Positions 10,780 to 22,018 of a stretch of DNA of 64,000 nt are shown one piece after another. The translations under genes were made by a program, and so were the position numbers. Under the pieces are notes generated by a model, which saw only the letters and a list, made by a program, of their open reading frames with translations, searched no databases and had not been told where the DNA came from. This DNA comes from Carettochelys insculpta (taxonomy: Eukaryota > Chordata > Testudines > Carettochelyidae), in the NCBI RefSeq assembly GCF_033958435.1, contig NC_134137.1:174543501-174607500 (forward strand), read 5' to 3'. Numbering within the stretch: position 1 is the first letter of the stretch; every line of letters starts with the position of its first letter.

Positions 10780-11870
10780 TAAGTGTTGAACATTATATTT
10801 ACTTCATAATAAGAATTAGATTCTTGCTTAAAATCACTCTGCTGTATATAGAATAATTCTGTTTTTCATTAGCTTTAAAAAGAAAGAGGAACAGTCATAA
10901 GAAAAGGGGACTGAAAAAGTGTGGAGACTAGAAAGTGGAATGGAAGAGAGACTGCATGGAGAATGAAGAGAAGAAAATGGAAGAAAGACAAATAAAACTC
11001 TCCTATTGGTAGTATTTTTTCTCGAGGTTGTTTCATCCCAAAGGATCTTAAAGTGCTTTACAAGCAACCATTCAAACCATATGGGGGAAACTACTCTTCA
11101 AACCTTTGTATAGATAGGTGCAAATAATATGGTTTTAAAGTCTTGGCAAATCCTTTTTTGATTCACATTGAATAATAGGTACCCATGCAAAATTTGCCTT
11201 AACCCTTTTTCGTTTACTGAAATAGTCCTTTTAATCCATGCTCTTGACTGCCTGGGGACACAAAAGGATTATTTTATCCACTTATTTATAATTGCCTTTT
11301 CAAAGGCATGGTTTTGTCTCTCTTCACCAAATGTTGTTTGGTGAGATCATCTGCAAATCCTTTATATTTTGTTTTAACTTAAGCTATATCTTGTCTTGGG
11401 CCTAACGTGTTAATAACAAAATGATACTCTAGAAAGCTTTTCTAGTGTTGGAATTGCATTGAGGTGTCTGCCAAGGCAAACCATAATTCCCACTGGATAT
11501 TGACATGTATAGGAGACTCTTTAGTAACTAAACCTGTGTGCATGTGCAGAGAGTGGGTAATTTAATGCTTTCAAAATAAGAAAATAAATTGTTGCCATTA
11601 GTTCATTAGCTTCATAAACCTCACAATATGTTTTACATTGTAAAACTCTTGTACGCTTACAATACTTGTGAGTAATTAGCAACTCCTTCATCTCTGATCT
11701 TAAATGTTCTTGCCTCTGACAAATAACTTCCAAGTTCAGTGTTAGGGAGTAAGTATATTGCAATGGGTTGTCACTATTAACTGAACACATGACAAAATAG
11801 ATGCCTTGTTCTGATGATATTAAGGCAAGACATCTTTCACACCGTAAGGTGCTAGGCTTCACAGACCTCC
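10780..11870. other. A/T-rich spacer, nothing recognised
   Basis: No gene or repeat recognised apart from scattered short homopolymers. Confidence 0.5.
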
Positions 11871-11900
11871 TATTTATTTATTTATTTATTTATTTATTCA
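11871..11900. repeat. (TTTA)n microsatellite
   Basis: About seven copies of a TTTA/TATT tetranucleotide, 25 bases upstream of a MITE terminus. Confidence 0.9.
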
Positions 11901-11925
11901 AATAAAGACAACTATAAAACATTAA

Positions 11926-12204
11926 GGCTGTGTCTACACTACAAAAATAACTTTGAAGTTGCTTACTTTGAAGTACAACTTCAAAGTCAGCACCTGCGAA
12001 GTTGAGCATCTACACACACCCTAAGTCGAAGTTAAACTTCGAAGTAGGGTACTACTCCATTCCTGGGAATGGAGTAAGAACTATGAAGTTGGGCTCCCTA
12101 CTTCGAATTAAGGGAAAATGAGTGTAGAATCTCTGCTTGCTACTTTGAAGTAGTGCCTAACTTTGAAGTTAACTTCGAACTTGGTTCGTAGTGCAGACAC
12201 ACCC
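11926..12204. mobile_element. TIR-type MITE, family C (TTCGAAGTTAACTTCGAA interior)
   Basis: The ends are GGCTGTGTCTACACTAC and GTAGTGCAGACACACCC. The 279-bp interior repeats palindromic AACTTCGAAGTT-like words (for example GAAGTTAAACTTCGAAGTAG). No matching 3-bp target duplication is visible (TAA against TGT), so an edge may have mutated. The interior motif recurs in the 19164-19873 element. No coding capacity. Confidence 0.85.
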
Positions 12205-12960
12205 TGTGTAGTTGTAGGTCATTGTTTCAATATGGTTACTCTGCTGTGCAGCCGATTTCATGTTTCTATGTAACAAGTGTCTACCTATTGAAACAATCAC
12301 CATAGTGTTACTAAACACCTATGCTGCACACAAATGAAACCAGAGTTTGGTAGAGATCCAGTAAGGGCAGCCTCAGAGATTTTGATTGGACAGTGTAAGG
12401 ATGCTGGCAGCATTGTGCACCTCCTGTGGCTATATGGGACATTAGGCATAGAAGTGATTTTTTTCCTTCAGATTTCTGGATAACATCTTTTAATGGTTAT
12501 TGTGCTAATGCTATTTGAAGGGCTCCAGCATCTGGGTAAATAAACTGATTGCCTTCTATTATTAATGATAATAATATTACATTTTTCAGTGAAAATTTAT
12601 CTTAGTACATTATAGCTGCATGTAATTTCTGTAGCTGGAATTTGTCCAGGACAGCAGTGCGAATATCCTTATTCACATAAAAGGTGTCACAGAATCACTA
12701 GTGCGCACAAGGACCTTGGTTTTACATTTTACCTGAAAGACAGCACCTCCTGCAACACATAATCTCCTAGCACCATGCTAGGTCCGTAGTTCAGTACTGA
12801 CTAACCTACAGTTACACAAGGTATTCCATTTCTGTCTTTGCCTGTTTCTGATTTCACAATCTGGATCTCAAAGTGGATAGAATGGCCTGTAACCCCTTGA
12901 TATATGGTCATCTCCAGCTATACTGATTTAAACAACACTGTTATTTTACTATACATGGCA
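12205..12960. other. Spacer, nothing recognised
   Basis: No supportable exon or repeat. Confidence 0.45.
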
Positions 12961-12962
12961 TA

Positions 12963-13330
12963 TTATAGATTCATAGACTTATAGATTACAAGTCCAGAAG
13001 GGACCAACACGATCATCTAGTCTGAACTCCTGCACATTACAGACGACAGAACCACACGTACCCAATCCTGGAGTAGAGCCATAACCTCTAGCTGACTTAC
13101 TGAAGTCCTCAAACCTTGATTTAAATAGATCAGGTGGCAGAAAATCCATCATTTACACCATTGTAATCCTGCAATGAGAGTTGTGTCCTGTTCTGCAAAG
13201 GAAGATGAAAATTCTCCAGGATCTGTGCCAATCCAATGCAGGGGAAACGTCTTTCCCGTCTCCAGATATGGTGATCAGCTGGATCCTGAGCAAATGGGCA
13301 AGGCTCGCCTGAAAAAGAATTATCTGTAGA
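12963..13330 (-). mobile_element. CR1/L2-type LINE 3' end fragment
   Basis: Reading the minus strand toward 12963, the segment ends in a typical turtle/crocodilian LINE 3' terminus. On the plus strand this appears as TTCATAGACTTATAGATTAC, then CCAGAAGGGACCA, GATCATCTAGTCTGA and CTCCTGCACATTACAG. Further in, CCAGATATGGTGATCAGCTG and CTGAGCAAATGGGCAAG match the same 3' UTR family. No RT coding remains. Confidence 0.85.
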
Positions 13331-14699
13331 AATTCAGCACCCTGCCCCATCACCAGCCTTTGGAGATATCTGCCACTAGCATTTGTAGACTGGCTACAGG
13401 CCATTATGAGCAGTGTCATCATACCACAGTTTTTGTAAACTTAAGTCTTGAAACCGGTTAGGTTTTGTTTTGTTTTGATTTTTGCTTTCCACCTCTCCTC
13501 TGTGAAGTTCTTGGTTTTCCACATTATTTACCCAAGTGTTAGGGCCCCTATTCTGAGCAGCGGCTGAGGTGAGCTTATTCTGAGCAAGACTGAGTGAGCA
13601 GACGGCAGGTGGCTGTTTGCCACCTTTCCAGCTCTCTGGGTTCAGCTGTATATTTCCAGAAGCAACAGCAGCAGACGAGAAAATAGGGCTCCACCGACAG
13701 TTCCTTTTCCCTAGTCATGCTGCTAGCACATCCCTTATTCCATAGACTAGGACAAGGGACATAAAGTTAGCATCTTGGCAGCATGCCATGCTGGTTCTGC
13801 TGTCTTCCTGTTTTTCCTAAAAAAAGGCTTGGGCCTATGCATTTTCTTCTTTCCCACATGAATGCCTATGTCAGGCCTAACATTAACTGAGTGTGAAATT
13901 CTAGCAGGAGCTAACGAACCCCAGGAATGACATATTATATCGTGCCTGACTGCTGGTTTAAGAGACTGAATTTATAAGAGGCATGCGCCTCTTTTCATCA
14001 TTCCTAGTGGTGATGTGAGTTGTGCGAACATACTTTGACATGTTCTTGTTTTATTTTTATAATAAATACAATGTATAGCTCACCACTTATTTCTTCTGTC
14101 TCTCTTAAAATATGCCATTTATGTTGTTATGGGCCCCCTTTGCTATGAAAGCTGTATTATGATTAAAAACATCTTATTTCCCAAACCATCTGTAATTTCC
14201 CTTCTATAGCAGCAGTTCTAGCTTTGCAGGGTAAATGTGTTTTTTTTTTTAATGTGCTTACATTTGTGCCTCTCTGCACATACTGTAGAGACATCTCATG
14301 GGAAACATCTTCTCTTCGTTTGTGCTTCAGTCTCCAAATCAGTACTTGAATGTAGCTCTGTTTTGCAGATCGGCAATTTTACAAAAATTAAGCTTCATGA
14401 AAACAAATATTCATGTAGAATTCCTTAGGTACCCTATGGTTCAGTTGAGCAATAAAATTCCTTCTCGTCTCATTGTAATACGTTGTTGTTTCACTGAGGC
14501 TGAATTACATCACAATGCTGATTCTCAAAAAGTGCCAAGCGCACATGAGGTAAATTTTAACCTTGTGCAGCTTGACTCTGAAAGCTGTTTGTCCAGAGTG
14601 TTTGACAGAAATTGGAAGGACAAGTTTTCTACAGATTCAAGAGCAGCCTGGCATTAAATAATGCTGGTACTGAGGGCAGTTTAGTTAAGTAAATAAAGT
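13331..14699. other. Spacer, nothing recognised
   Basis: No supportable exon or repeat. Short plus-strand open frames at 14237-14657 show no domain I can name. Confidence 0.45.
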
Positions 14700-14940
14700 G
14701 CTGTGCTGGGGTGTCAGAAGCACTGTCCTATTCCTAGATCTGCCAGTAGAGTACTGCGTGATTTGGGCAGGCTCCATCTCTTCCCAGTGCCTCTGTTTCC
14801 CTTCGGCTTTCTCCCTTGCTTATCTAGATTGTAAAATTCTTGCTGCAGGGTTTGTCTCTTACTATGTATGTGTACAATGCCTTGACAATAAGCGCTGATG
14901 TCCTTTGGTCTCTGGGCACTACTGTAATGCTGGGAAACTG
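14700..14940 (+). repeat. MIR-type SINE, old copy
   Basis: The order of motifs matches a MIR/CORE-SINE: GATTTGGGCAGGCTCCATCT, CCCAGTGCCTCTGTTTCCC, then the L2-like tail TAGATTGTAAAATTCTTGCT, GTGTACAATGCCTTGACA and TGGGCACTACTGTAATGC. These SINEs derive from a tRNA head, a CORE region and an L2-type tail. The tRNA promoter part is too decayed to place. It is non-coding and ancient. Confidence 0.7.
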
Positions 14941-15249
14941 GGAGATACCACAATGGTGAAAGTGCGTTTATAAATTTGCTGCACACAATCTTTTGCTTTG
15001 TGGCTTCAAAAGAAGTCTGGATGGAAATAAATTCATGCAAAGAAAACAGAGAGCCTTCTGCTGACTGAAAACTTCAGGAATCAAACAAGATTTGCAGTGT
15101 TTTATAGATGTTAAAATGCAAAATTACCCCCTGTTGCTAGTGGTGTTTTGCTTCTACAAATCCCTTGCCTTTGCAGTTCTACTCTTTGAGCTTACCAACA
15201 CAAATCATGAGTTGTATTTATATCTTAATATTTAAAAGCTTGCTATAGT

Positions 15250-15320
15250 TAGACTAAAGGAACAGTCAAACTGGCTCAGACCAGACTAGACTGGTCCATC
15301 TAGACAAGTATCCTGGGTTG
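15250..15320 (+). repeat. Fragment of an interspersed repeat (TCCATCTAGACAAGTATCC)
   Basis: GGCTCAGACCAGACTAGAC followed by GGTCCATCTAGACAAGTATC resembles a common sauropsid interspersed repeat (GGTCCATCTAGCCCAGTATC). The homology ends where the MITE at 15325 begins, so the MITE probably inserted into it or truncated it. Family name unknown to me. Confidence 0.45.
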
Positions 15321-15324
15321 GTGT

Positions 15325-15581
15325 GGGTATGTCTACACCCTGCAGCTTTGAGTAGCAAGGCTGCATGACATAGCCCTTTCACTGGAAGTCAGCATGTGTG
15401 AATTCTGTTTGTTGGTGCTTTTGCCAAAATACCTCCAATGAGTGGATTTCGTTCTGTCAGCAGGAAAGCAACATTCACATGGACACTTGCTATGCCAGAA
15501 CCGTGTTGTTCATGAGGGGGCTGTTTTAAGCACTCCTGAATACAAAAGATTTGTTGGTCGAGTGCATGTGTAGACATACCC
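15325..15581. mobile_element. TIR-type MITE, family F (GGGTATGTCTACAC ends)
   Basis: The ends are GGGTATGTCTACACCC and CATGTGTAGACATACCC, 257 bp apart. The interior (TTTGTTGGTGCTTTTGCC, TTCGTTCTGTCAGCAGG, CAAAAGATTTGTTGGTC) is unlike the family A and C copies. The target duplication is not clear. No coding capacity. Confidence 0.8.
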
Positions 15582-16425
15582 TTAGTTGTTTTTTTGCTAA
15601 ATTAGCCTCACATAGACACCACCCAAATCAGGTCATATGATAATTAAAAGAGAACATTTCAGTTTCATATTATAACTAACTGCCAAAATCTGCTCATATT
15701 ATTAATTTTACTGGGACTGAGGTCAGGCATGAAATCCATGTACCACTTAAAATCCTAATTAACCTCTCTTTTGAGGCTTTAGTGGAACATTAAAAACCCG
15801 TGCAACAGAGTATAGTGATGAGTTTCCTCCTAAGCAAGTAAAAGTGTGCTAGTCACCATACTGACATAAAAAGACCCACTCTCTGATTCACAGAGCTTAT
15901 GATCTGCATGTAAGTATGCCAAGACAAGACAAAATAGAGAGAGATGACAGGGAATGTAGGACAGAGGTTACCAAGAGATCTGGGTCAATAAAACTTTTTT
16001 GCTTCGCCATTGGTTTCAAAAAATAAAAATAAAATTGTCTGTGGCTAACAAAATATTTTTCCTGCTCTGAACCCCCAGACTCGTGAGTGTGTGTGTGTGC
16101 GCGCGCGCGTGTGTGCATGCATGCATGCACTTCAGAGCTACAGTCTGAATCTGGGTCTCCCATATTTCCTCTAAGTGCCTTAACCATTGGGCTACAGGGC
16201 GACTCTGTGACTATAGAGTTCACCTTTATTTTTTTGTCTGTAACTGTTCTGCAAATTCATGTTAAATTCATGAATAGTTTCTGTTGACCAAATTACTTCT
16301 TTTTTTTTCTTTTTGGTGGTGATAATGAACTATTTGTCCAAAAATTTTCACCTGCATTTAATTATGAAGACCACAGGCAAATTCTATGCTACTAACAAAG
16401 GAAGTGTTTGGGTATATATACATAC
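15582..16425. other. Spacer with microsatellite, no gene
   Basis: Apart from the dinucleotide tract at 16086-16130, nothing is recognised. Confidence 0.45.
16086..16130. repeat. (GT)n(GC)n(TGCA)n compound microsatellite
   Basis: A GT run passes into a GC run, back to GT, and then into repeated TGCA tetramers. The alternating purine-pyrimidine order could adopt Z-DNA. The short open frames that cross it are low-complexity artefacts. Confidence 0.9.
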
Positions 16426-16429
16426 ACAC

Positions 16430-16516
16430 ACATCTGATGAAGTGGGTCTTACCCACGAAAGCTCTTTACCTAATAAAATTGTTAGTCTTTAAGGTGTTAC
16501 AGGACTGCTTGGTTTT
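16430..16516 (+). mobile_element. Penelope-like element 3' end, tail only
   Basis: This short fragment reads CATCTGATGAAGTGGGTC, then TTACCCACGAAAGC, then TTGTTAGTCTTTAAGGTG and TTACAGGACTGCTTGG. The same ordered motifs lie downstream of the GIY-YIG endonuclease of the Penelope-like element at the right end of the window (there on the minus strand). The hairpin GTGGGTCTTACCCAC is intact, with CTGATGA before it and GAAA after it. Confidence 0.75.
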
Positions 16517-19163
16517 TTAAAGCAAAAGCATTTACTTTTGTGATGTAAATTAGTGTTTTATGGGAAAAGAGTTGAGACTACGAAGATCATGTCACTTCCA
16601 GGAAGTTAAATCCATACCAAGATTCCAGAAGTAAATAGCAGTAGTGTCGTACACACCCAGATAAAAATCTATTTCAGAAAGTTTATGAATGGAAATGTGG
16701 CACAACTGGTACAATGTGACCCCTGAATCTACTTTTCCAGTGTTGTCTTGGGACTGTAGAAGTGTTAATTCTGTTTTTCATAATTTGCAAGTTATATTTC
16801 CTTTGCCAAGTTGTGACTCGATGTAAATCTGAGGCATTCGACATCATCTGGTTTTCTCTTTTAACTGTCTTCTCTTTCCTTGACCTGGGAAGTTAATAAC
16901 ATCTTAGAGCCAAGGAAGGTCATGTTCTGTGCAGATGTCAAGTTTGACTAAAATCCAACACTTCATTCTTGATGTTTCTTACCCTCAAAACAGACAGGCA
17001 GAGATTGTATATAATATCACAATTAACTGTCCTGGGGCAATTATGCTGGAAGACTGACACAGGCAAGTGATGGTGATGGCAGTGCTGATGCAAAAAGTAA
17101 ACTGCTTTTTTCTCCAGAAAAAGGAGGCAAAAATGGTAGATTTATCCACACAAACCATCTTTTTTACGGTGAAGCACATAAAAATCCAACTTAGTTCAAT
17201 CTTGTCAGGTTGAGTAGGCATTTAAAAAAATAACGCATATATAGCTTGTTTGACAGCCCAGCCACTAATGGAGTAAGTGACAATGGCTTTTTGCTCACTG
17301 CACACCAGGGAGTGCCTGGAAATGTGAAAATAGATGGGAATCCAGTCATAAACAGATTCCTGAGGGAATTGGGGAACCAGTGGTGTGTCATTGTGAGATA
17401 AATGATAAGAATAGACTTGTACCAGTGAGGGAAGGCATAAATAAATAACATTGCTGTAAATAAACATTAAGAATTCTGCTTTCGTAGTGTAGATGTGGGT
17501 CCATGGTTCATCTGTTTTATAATCTGGCAACATTCCAAATTAGAGTTCATTACCAACATGGAAAAAATTGTAAATAATTCATTTCTCTTTAAATGGCTTT
17601 GTGTTGAAGATGAGTGACAGCATCAAGGAAAGATTTAGTAACCTGAGTTTGACCTAACTGATTTAGACAGCCAGTGGTTGTGGATTCGGAACAAAATAAA
17701 TAAAATAAATAAATATGACAGGCTGACTTTAGGTGCTGCTATAACATTTCCAGGCTTATGGACCTGCAACTTAAAGAAGATATTTTCATATGTGGAGTTT
17801 AAAAAAAAATGAAAGCAAATAATTTGTCCCTACAGAAGCAGAAGATTGAACTTGGGAATGATTGCAAACATTTGGGAGTGTTCAAGCTCTGATACCACAA
17901 TTTGATAGAGCTTTATTATTCTAGCTAGGCCTAATGGGCTAGCAGAGTTAGCATCCTGCACTTTTATGGTTTCCCAAGGTTTATTGAATTTAGCATGCAA
18001 ATGAGAGGGGGCCTGTGATGAATCCTAGTATAAAACTTGGTATGTGTATTTGACAGAGAGTTGTCACCTCAGGTACCTAAATTATGTTATTTTCCTTCTT
18101 CCTTGGACAAAGGGGGCAAAGTTGATTCACATAGACCTAAATACATCCATCAAAATGTAAGGCTTGGTGAGCAGGCTTGATACAGCTTGAAGTCAGCTTG
18201 CCTTTTCTCAGAACAAGGCTCTGGATTTGATAGGAATAAGTTTAAATACATTATAGAAGAAAATCTGCTTTTTAGTTACATTCTGAAACATGTCAAATTT
18301 GTGCAAAATCCATATGTTTGTGACTAGGAATCTTACTTTGTCATAGTATCTTGAAATAATCCAGATCATATGGCGAAATGCAGGTTTCTTTCAATCAATT
18401 GCAAATAATAAAACTTAATTTTCTGCCAGGTTTTCACCACATTGCCTTTGGATTTGATACTGAATAACTGTTATATTCTGGTTACAACACTAATAAATCT
18501 CTGAAGTAAATTAAATAATGGCTCATATTTCACAGTGTGAGGAATGCATAATTGTTACCTGAAAATCTAATTACAAACTACCTACTCTAATCAAAATGCA
18601 GCATCTCCCTTTGCTGGAAATGATCATTTATATGAAATATATTGAAGATGTGTATCACCACTTTGCCAGTTAAATATAAATTAATATTATCTAATTACAA
18701 GGAATTGAAATGAATTCCTTCACCTCCAAAGTAAACACAACAACTGTATTTTTACTAGCTCAACTCCACTGAGATCTATGAAGTTTTGTCATCTGTTCAT
18801 ACACCATGTCCCTGTTTTAATCCTCCAGAGTGCCAAATGCAGATTTAGGATGAAGCCCTAGCTCACATACAAATGTTATGGTATATTTTTGGAAAATCCA
18901 AAGCAATTTTATTTGATGATAAGCTAAAATGGGGAGTCACCCTACCTGTTCCTGTAACATGTCATTACTGGACCCCTACATATTTATTACCAATAATGCC
19001 ATAACAATTATATATCTGTTGAAAGACTACACCAGTATTGAAGGTGAACAGATGCTGGAATGAGTGAGAACAACTGCACAAAAGAAATGAATGCCTTTAA
19101 AAATATGTTTTTCACTGAAAGAATCAGAATATGCCAAGTAGTCATGAACAGAAGTACCTCAAA
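16517..19163. other. A/T-rich spacer, nothing recognised
   Basis: No supportable exon or repeat in about 2.6 kb. A plus-strand open stretch of about 47 codons near 17252-17395 has no identity I recognise and no convincing splice signals. A short AAATA-rich run lies at 17693-17716. Confidence 0.45.
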
Positions 19164-19873
19164 GGGTTTGTCTACATTAGCCAGCTACTTCGAAGTAGCT
19201 GGCACAACGTCAAAATAGCACGCATTGCATCTACATGTGCCGTGCACTATTTCGACATTCAAATTGATGTTAGGCAGCGAGACGTTGAAATCGCTATTCC
19301 TATCTGGAGAGGGGAATAGTGCCCTACTTCGACGTTCAACATCGAAGTAGGGTGTGTGTAGATGACCCACGTCCCACTACATCGAAATAGTGGGGTCCTC
19401 CATGGCGGCCATCAGCTGAGGGGTTGAGAGATGCTCTGTCCAGCCCCTGCAGGGCTCCATGGTCACTGTGTGCAGCAGCCCTTAGCTCAGGGCTTCTGGC
19501 TGCTGCTGCTGCAGCTAGGGGTCCATGCTGTGAGCACGGGGTCTGCAACCAGTTGTTGGCTCTGTGGACCTTGTGCTGTGCAGGCTGAGTGTGTCTGGGA
19601 GGGGCCCTTTAAGGGAGCGGCTTGCTCTTGCCCCAGAAGGGCTAGTCCAGCCTGTGATCCCATCCGCAGGCTTTACTGGCCCCTTATTTCGATGGAGAGA
19701 GCTTGTGTGTGTGGACGCTCCACATTTCCTTCTGGGACGGCTCCTTTCAACGTTGAACATTGACGGCACCAGCCCCAGAGGGTGTGTAGATGATAATTAT
19801 CGAAGTAGCCTATTTCGATGTTCTTACTTCGAAACAGGCTACTTCGATGTAGTGTGCTAGTGTAGACATAGCC
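19164..19873. mobile_element. TIR-type MITE, family C, long copy with GC-rich core
   Basis: A 710-bp element with ends GGGTTTGTCTACATTAGCC and CTAGTGTAGACATAGCC and a 3-bp duplication AAA on both sides (19161-19163 and 19874-19876). Palindromic subterminal modules (GCTACTTCGAAGTAGCTGG; TCGAAGTAGCCTATTTCGA) surround a GC-rich centre at about 19390-19760 with CTGCTGCTGCTGCAGC. Overlapping short frames cross the centre on both strands but lack any transposase motif, so it looks non-autonomous. The core may be captured sequence. Confidence 0.85.
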
Positions 19874-20128
19874 AAAGAGTCATACCTAGTTGCATTTTAC
19901 TTTTAATGGGCTGATTTAAGAGGTGGTTGGTTTATACTTTTGGTTGACTTCCAAGAAATACCAGCTCACTTTAACTGATAAATATTTATATAAATTCACA
20001 GAGAAATCCATAATGGATTTTATTTTAATTCTCTGCTTTTATTTTGATCAATATATTTTATTTACCTAAAAGTTAGTTCCTTTTTTTCTTTGTTAACTTT
20101 ACTCATCTCACTAACATTTTCCCACACA

Positions 20129-20807
20129 GGCTATGTCCACACTAAAAGCATGTGTCTTCAGAAGTTACTATCAGAAGAGATATTCCGACAAAACTTCTAT
20201 CAACAGAGCCTGTCTACACATAAAAACAGATCTGTCTTTTGTTCTGCTCTGTCAACAAAAGGCCCACTGGAGTGTCTACACAGCTTTTCTGTCAACAGTT
20301 TTTGTAGACAAAACACATTCTGTATGTAGATGCTCTGTGAGTTTTGTTTACAAAACCCCACTTTTGTCTACAAAAATCTCTGGTATAGATCCATCTATAC
20401 GCTACATCTACACTAGAGGCATCTGTAACAATAACACATAGTTGTGTTGACAGGAACTCTGTCAATAGAGTGCATCTACACACAAAAGCAGATGGACAGA
20501 GCAATCTACTCTGTCAACAGAAAGCAGCCAGACTGTCCTGTCCTCTATCAACAGAATGGCTGACCAGAAGCTCTGAAAACGTGGCTGCCCAGTGTACTGG
20601 AATCCCTCTCTGTCAACAAAAGTGTCTACACTGTACTTCTGTCAACCGAGTGTTGTTCGCCAAATTTTCGAGGGAAACACTGTCAAGACAAATGCCAGGT
20701 TCTGTTGAGACTATGTCAACAGAATGCTTTATGTGTATAGATGCTCCCTGAGATATGTTGACAAAAGGCCCCTTCTGTTGACAAAACTCTCTAGTGTAGA
20801 CACAGCC
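20129..20807. mobile_element. TIR-type MITE, family B, probable head-to-tail doublet
   Basis: The outer ends are GGCTATGTCCACACTAA and CTCTAGTGTAGACACAGCC. Inside, GTCAACAAAAG/CTTTTGTTGAC and TCTGTTGACA words repeat many times. Near 20385-20420 a second set of terminal-like sequences appears (GGTATAGATCCATCTATACG, then CTACATCTACACTAGAGGC). This suggests two related elements joined together rather than one of 679 bp. Flanks are ACA and ATA, not a perfect duplication. Confidence 0.75.
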
Positions 20808-21167
20808 ATAGAGCATATATAGTATATATTTGAGAGTTTATTTATTCTGAAGTGGATCAGAAGAACATAAATGATCTAATTCTATCATCACAATTTTTTT
20901 CATGATTACCTCAAACTTGTAAATCTGTAATCAAAGTTTGTATTAAAGACTTACACATTTCAGGCCATACGGGTTGATCAACTAAATCCCTGTCTAAAAT
21001 CTATCTCTATTGTTCAAGAAACCCATCACCTTGGTACTCCTGCATTCTGCTTTCCCTTCACTGTGACATCTCATACAGAGTATGGCACATACATAAAGAT
21101 GTGAAAATTAATTTGTTTGACTGCTGTATGTACCCTCAGACATTCATATCTAATGCATACTAATTAA
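20808..21167. other. Spacer between MITEs, nothing recognised
   Basis: A/T-rich, no feature seen. Confidence 0.45.
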
Positions 21168-22018
21168 GGGTAGGGCTACACAGCAAAGTTATTTCAAACT
21201 AACAGCCATTATATTGAAATAACTATCCTAGTGTCTACATGATGCAACCACTATTCTGAAATAATTTCAGAATAGCAGTTCATTTATTTAGAAAGTGGTA
21301 TGTCTCATTGCACATGGGCCGTGTCTACACTAGCCAGAAACTTCGAGCTGGCCATGCAAATGGCCATTTCAAAGTTTACTAATGAAGCGCTGAAATACAT
21401 ATTCAGTGCCTCATTAGCATGCGGGCAGCCGCGGTACTTCGAAATTGACGCGGCTTGCCGCCATGCGGCTCGTCCAGACAGGGCTCCTTTTCGAAAGGAC
21501 ACCGCCTACTTCGAAGTCCCCTTATTCCCATCTGCTCATAGGAATAAGGGGATTTTGAAGTAGGCGGGGTCCTTTCAAAAAGGAGCCCCGTCGGGATGAG
21601 CCGCGCAGCGGCGAGGCGTGTCAATTTTGAAGTGCTGCAGCCGCCCGCATGCTAATGAGGTGCTGAATATGTATTTCAGTGCTTCATTAGTAAACTTTGA
21701 AATGGCCATTTGCATGGCCAGCTCGAAGTTTTTGACTAGTGTAGACATAGCCATGGAATAGTACTTATTTCAAAATAGCTATTTCTAAATAGGTGCTGTT
21801 AAGACAGGGAATGGAGCCTATTTTAAAATAAGCCATCGTATGCCCAATGGCTCTGTTTCAAAATAGGCTCTATGCGTGTGGGTGCTGTATTTTGAAATAT
21901 CTAAGTGCTATTTCAAAATGCATTTTGTGCATGTCAGCATTATTTCAAATGTAGCTATTTTGGAATAACTCTTTTGGATTAGTTTATTTTGAAATAAGGC
22001 TTCTGTGTAGACATACCC
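21168..22018. mobile_element. TIR-type MITE, family D (TTATTTCAAAATA), interrupted by another
   Basis: The outer element has ends GGGTAGGGCTACACAGC and GTGTAGACATACCC and a TAA duplication on both sides (21165-21167 and 22019-22021). Its arms (21168-21316 and 21753-22018) are A/T-rich with repeated TATTTCAAAATA and TTTGAAATA words. A separate family A MITE sits between them with its own target duplication. Without the insert the element would be about 412 bp. No coding capacity. Confidence 0.85.
21317..21752. mobile_element. TIR-type MITE, family A, full palindrome, nested insertion
   Basis: A 436-bp near-perfect palindrome with ends GGCCGTGTCTACACTAGCC and CTAGTGTAGACATAGCC, flanked by ATG on both sides (21314-21316 and 21753-21755). 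The two arms meet near 21535 (TCCCATCTGCTCATAGGAAT). Arms carry CTGGCCATGCAAATGGCC, TGCCTCATTAGCATGC, GGGCTCCTTTTCGAAAGG and CTTCGAAGTCCCC. It lies inside the family D element, so it inserted later. Confidence 0.93.

Noticed and set aside
17222..17533. Open stretches on both strands that might be an exon
   Set aside because: No recognisable protein family, no convincing splice sites, and stops soon after on the plus strand.
19431..19860. Overlapping plus-strand frames of 98-110 codons
   Set aside because: They lie in the GC-rich core of a MITE and end in its terminal repeat. No transposase motif was seen.
20090..20816. Several Cys/Ser/Thr-rich small frames on both strands
   Set aside because: They are translations of the repeated TGTTGACA and CAACAAAAG words in family B MITEs.
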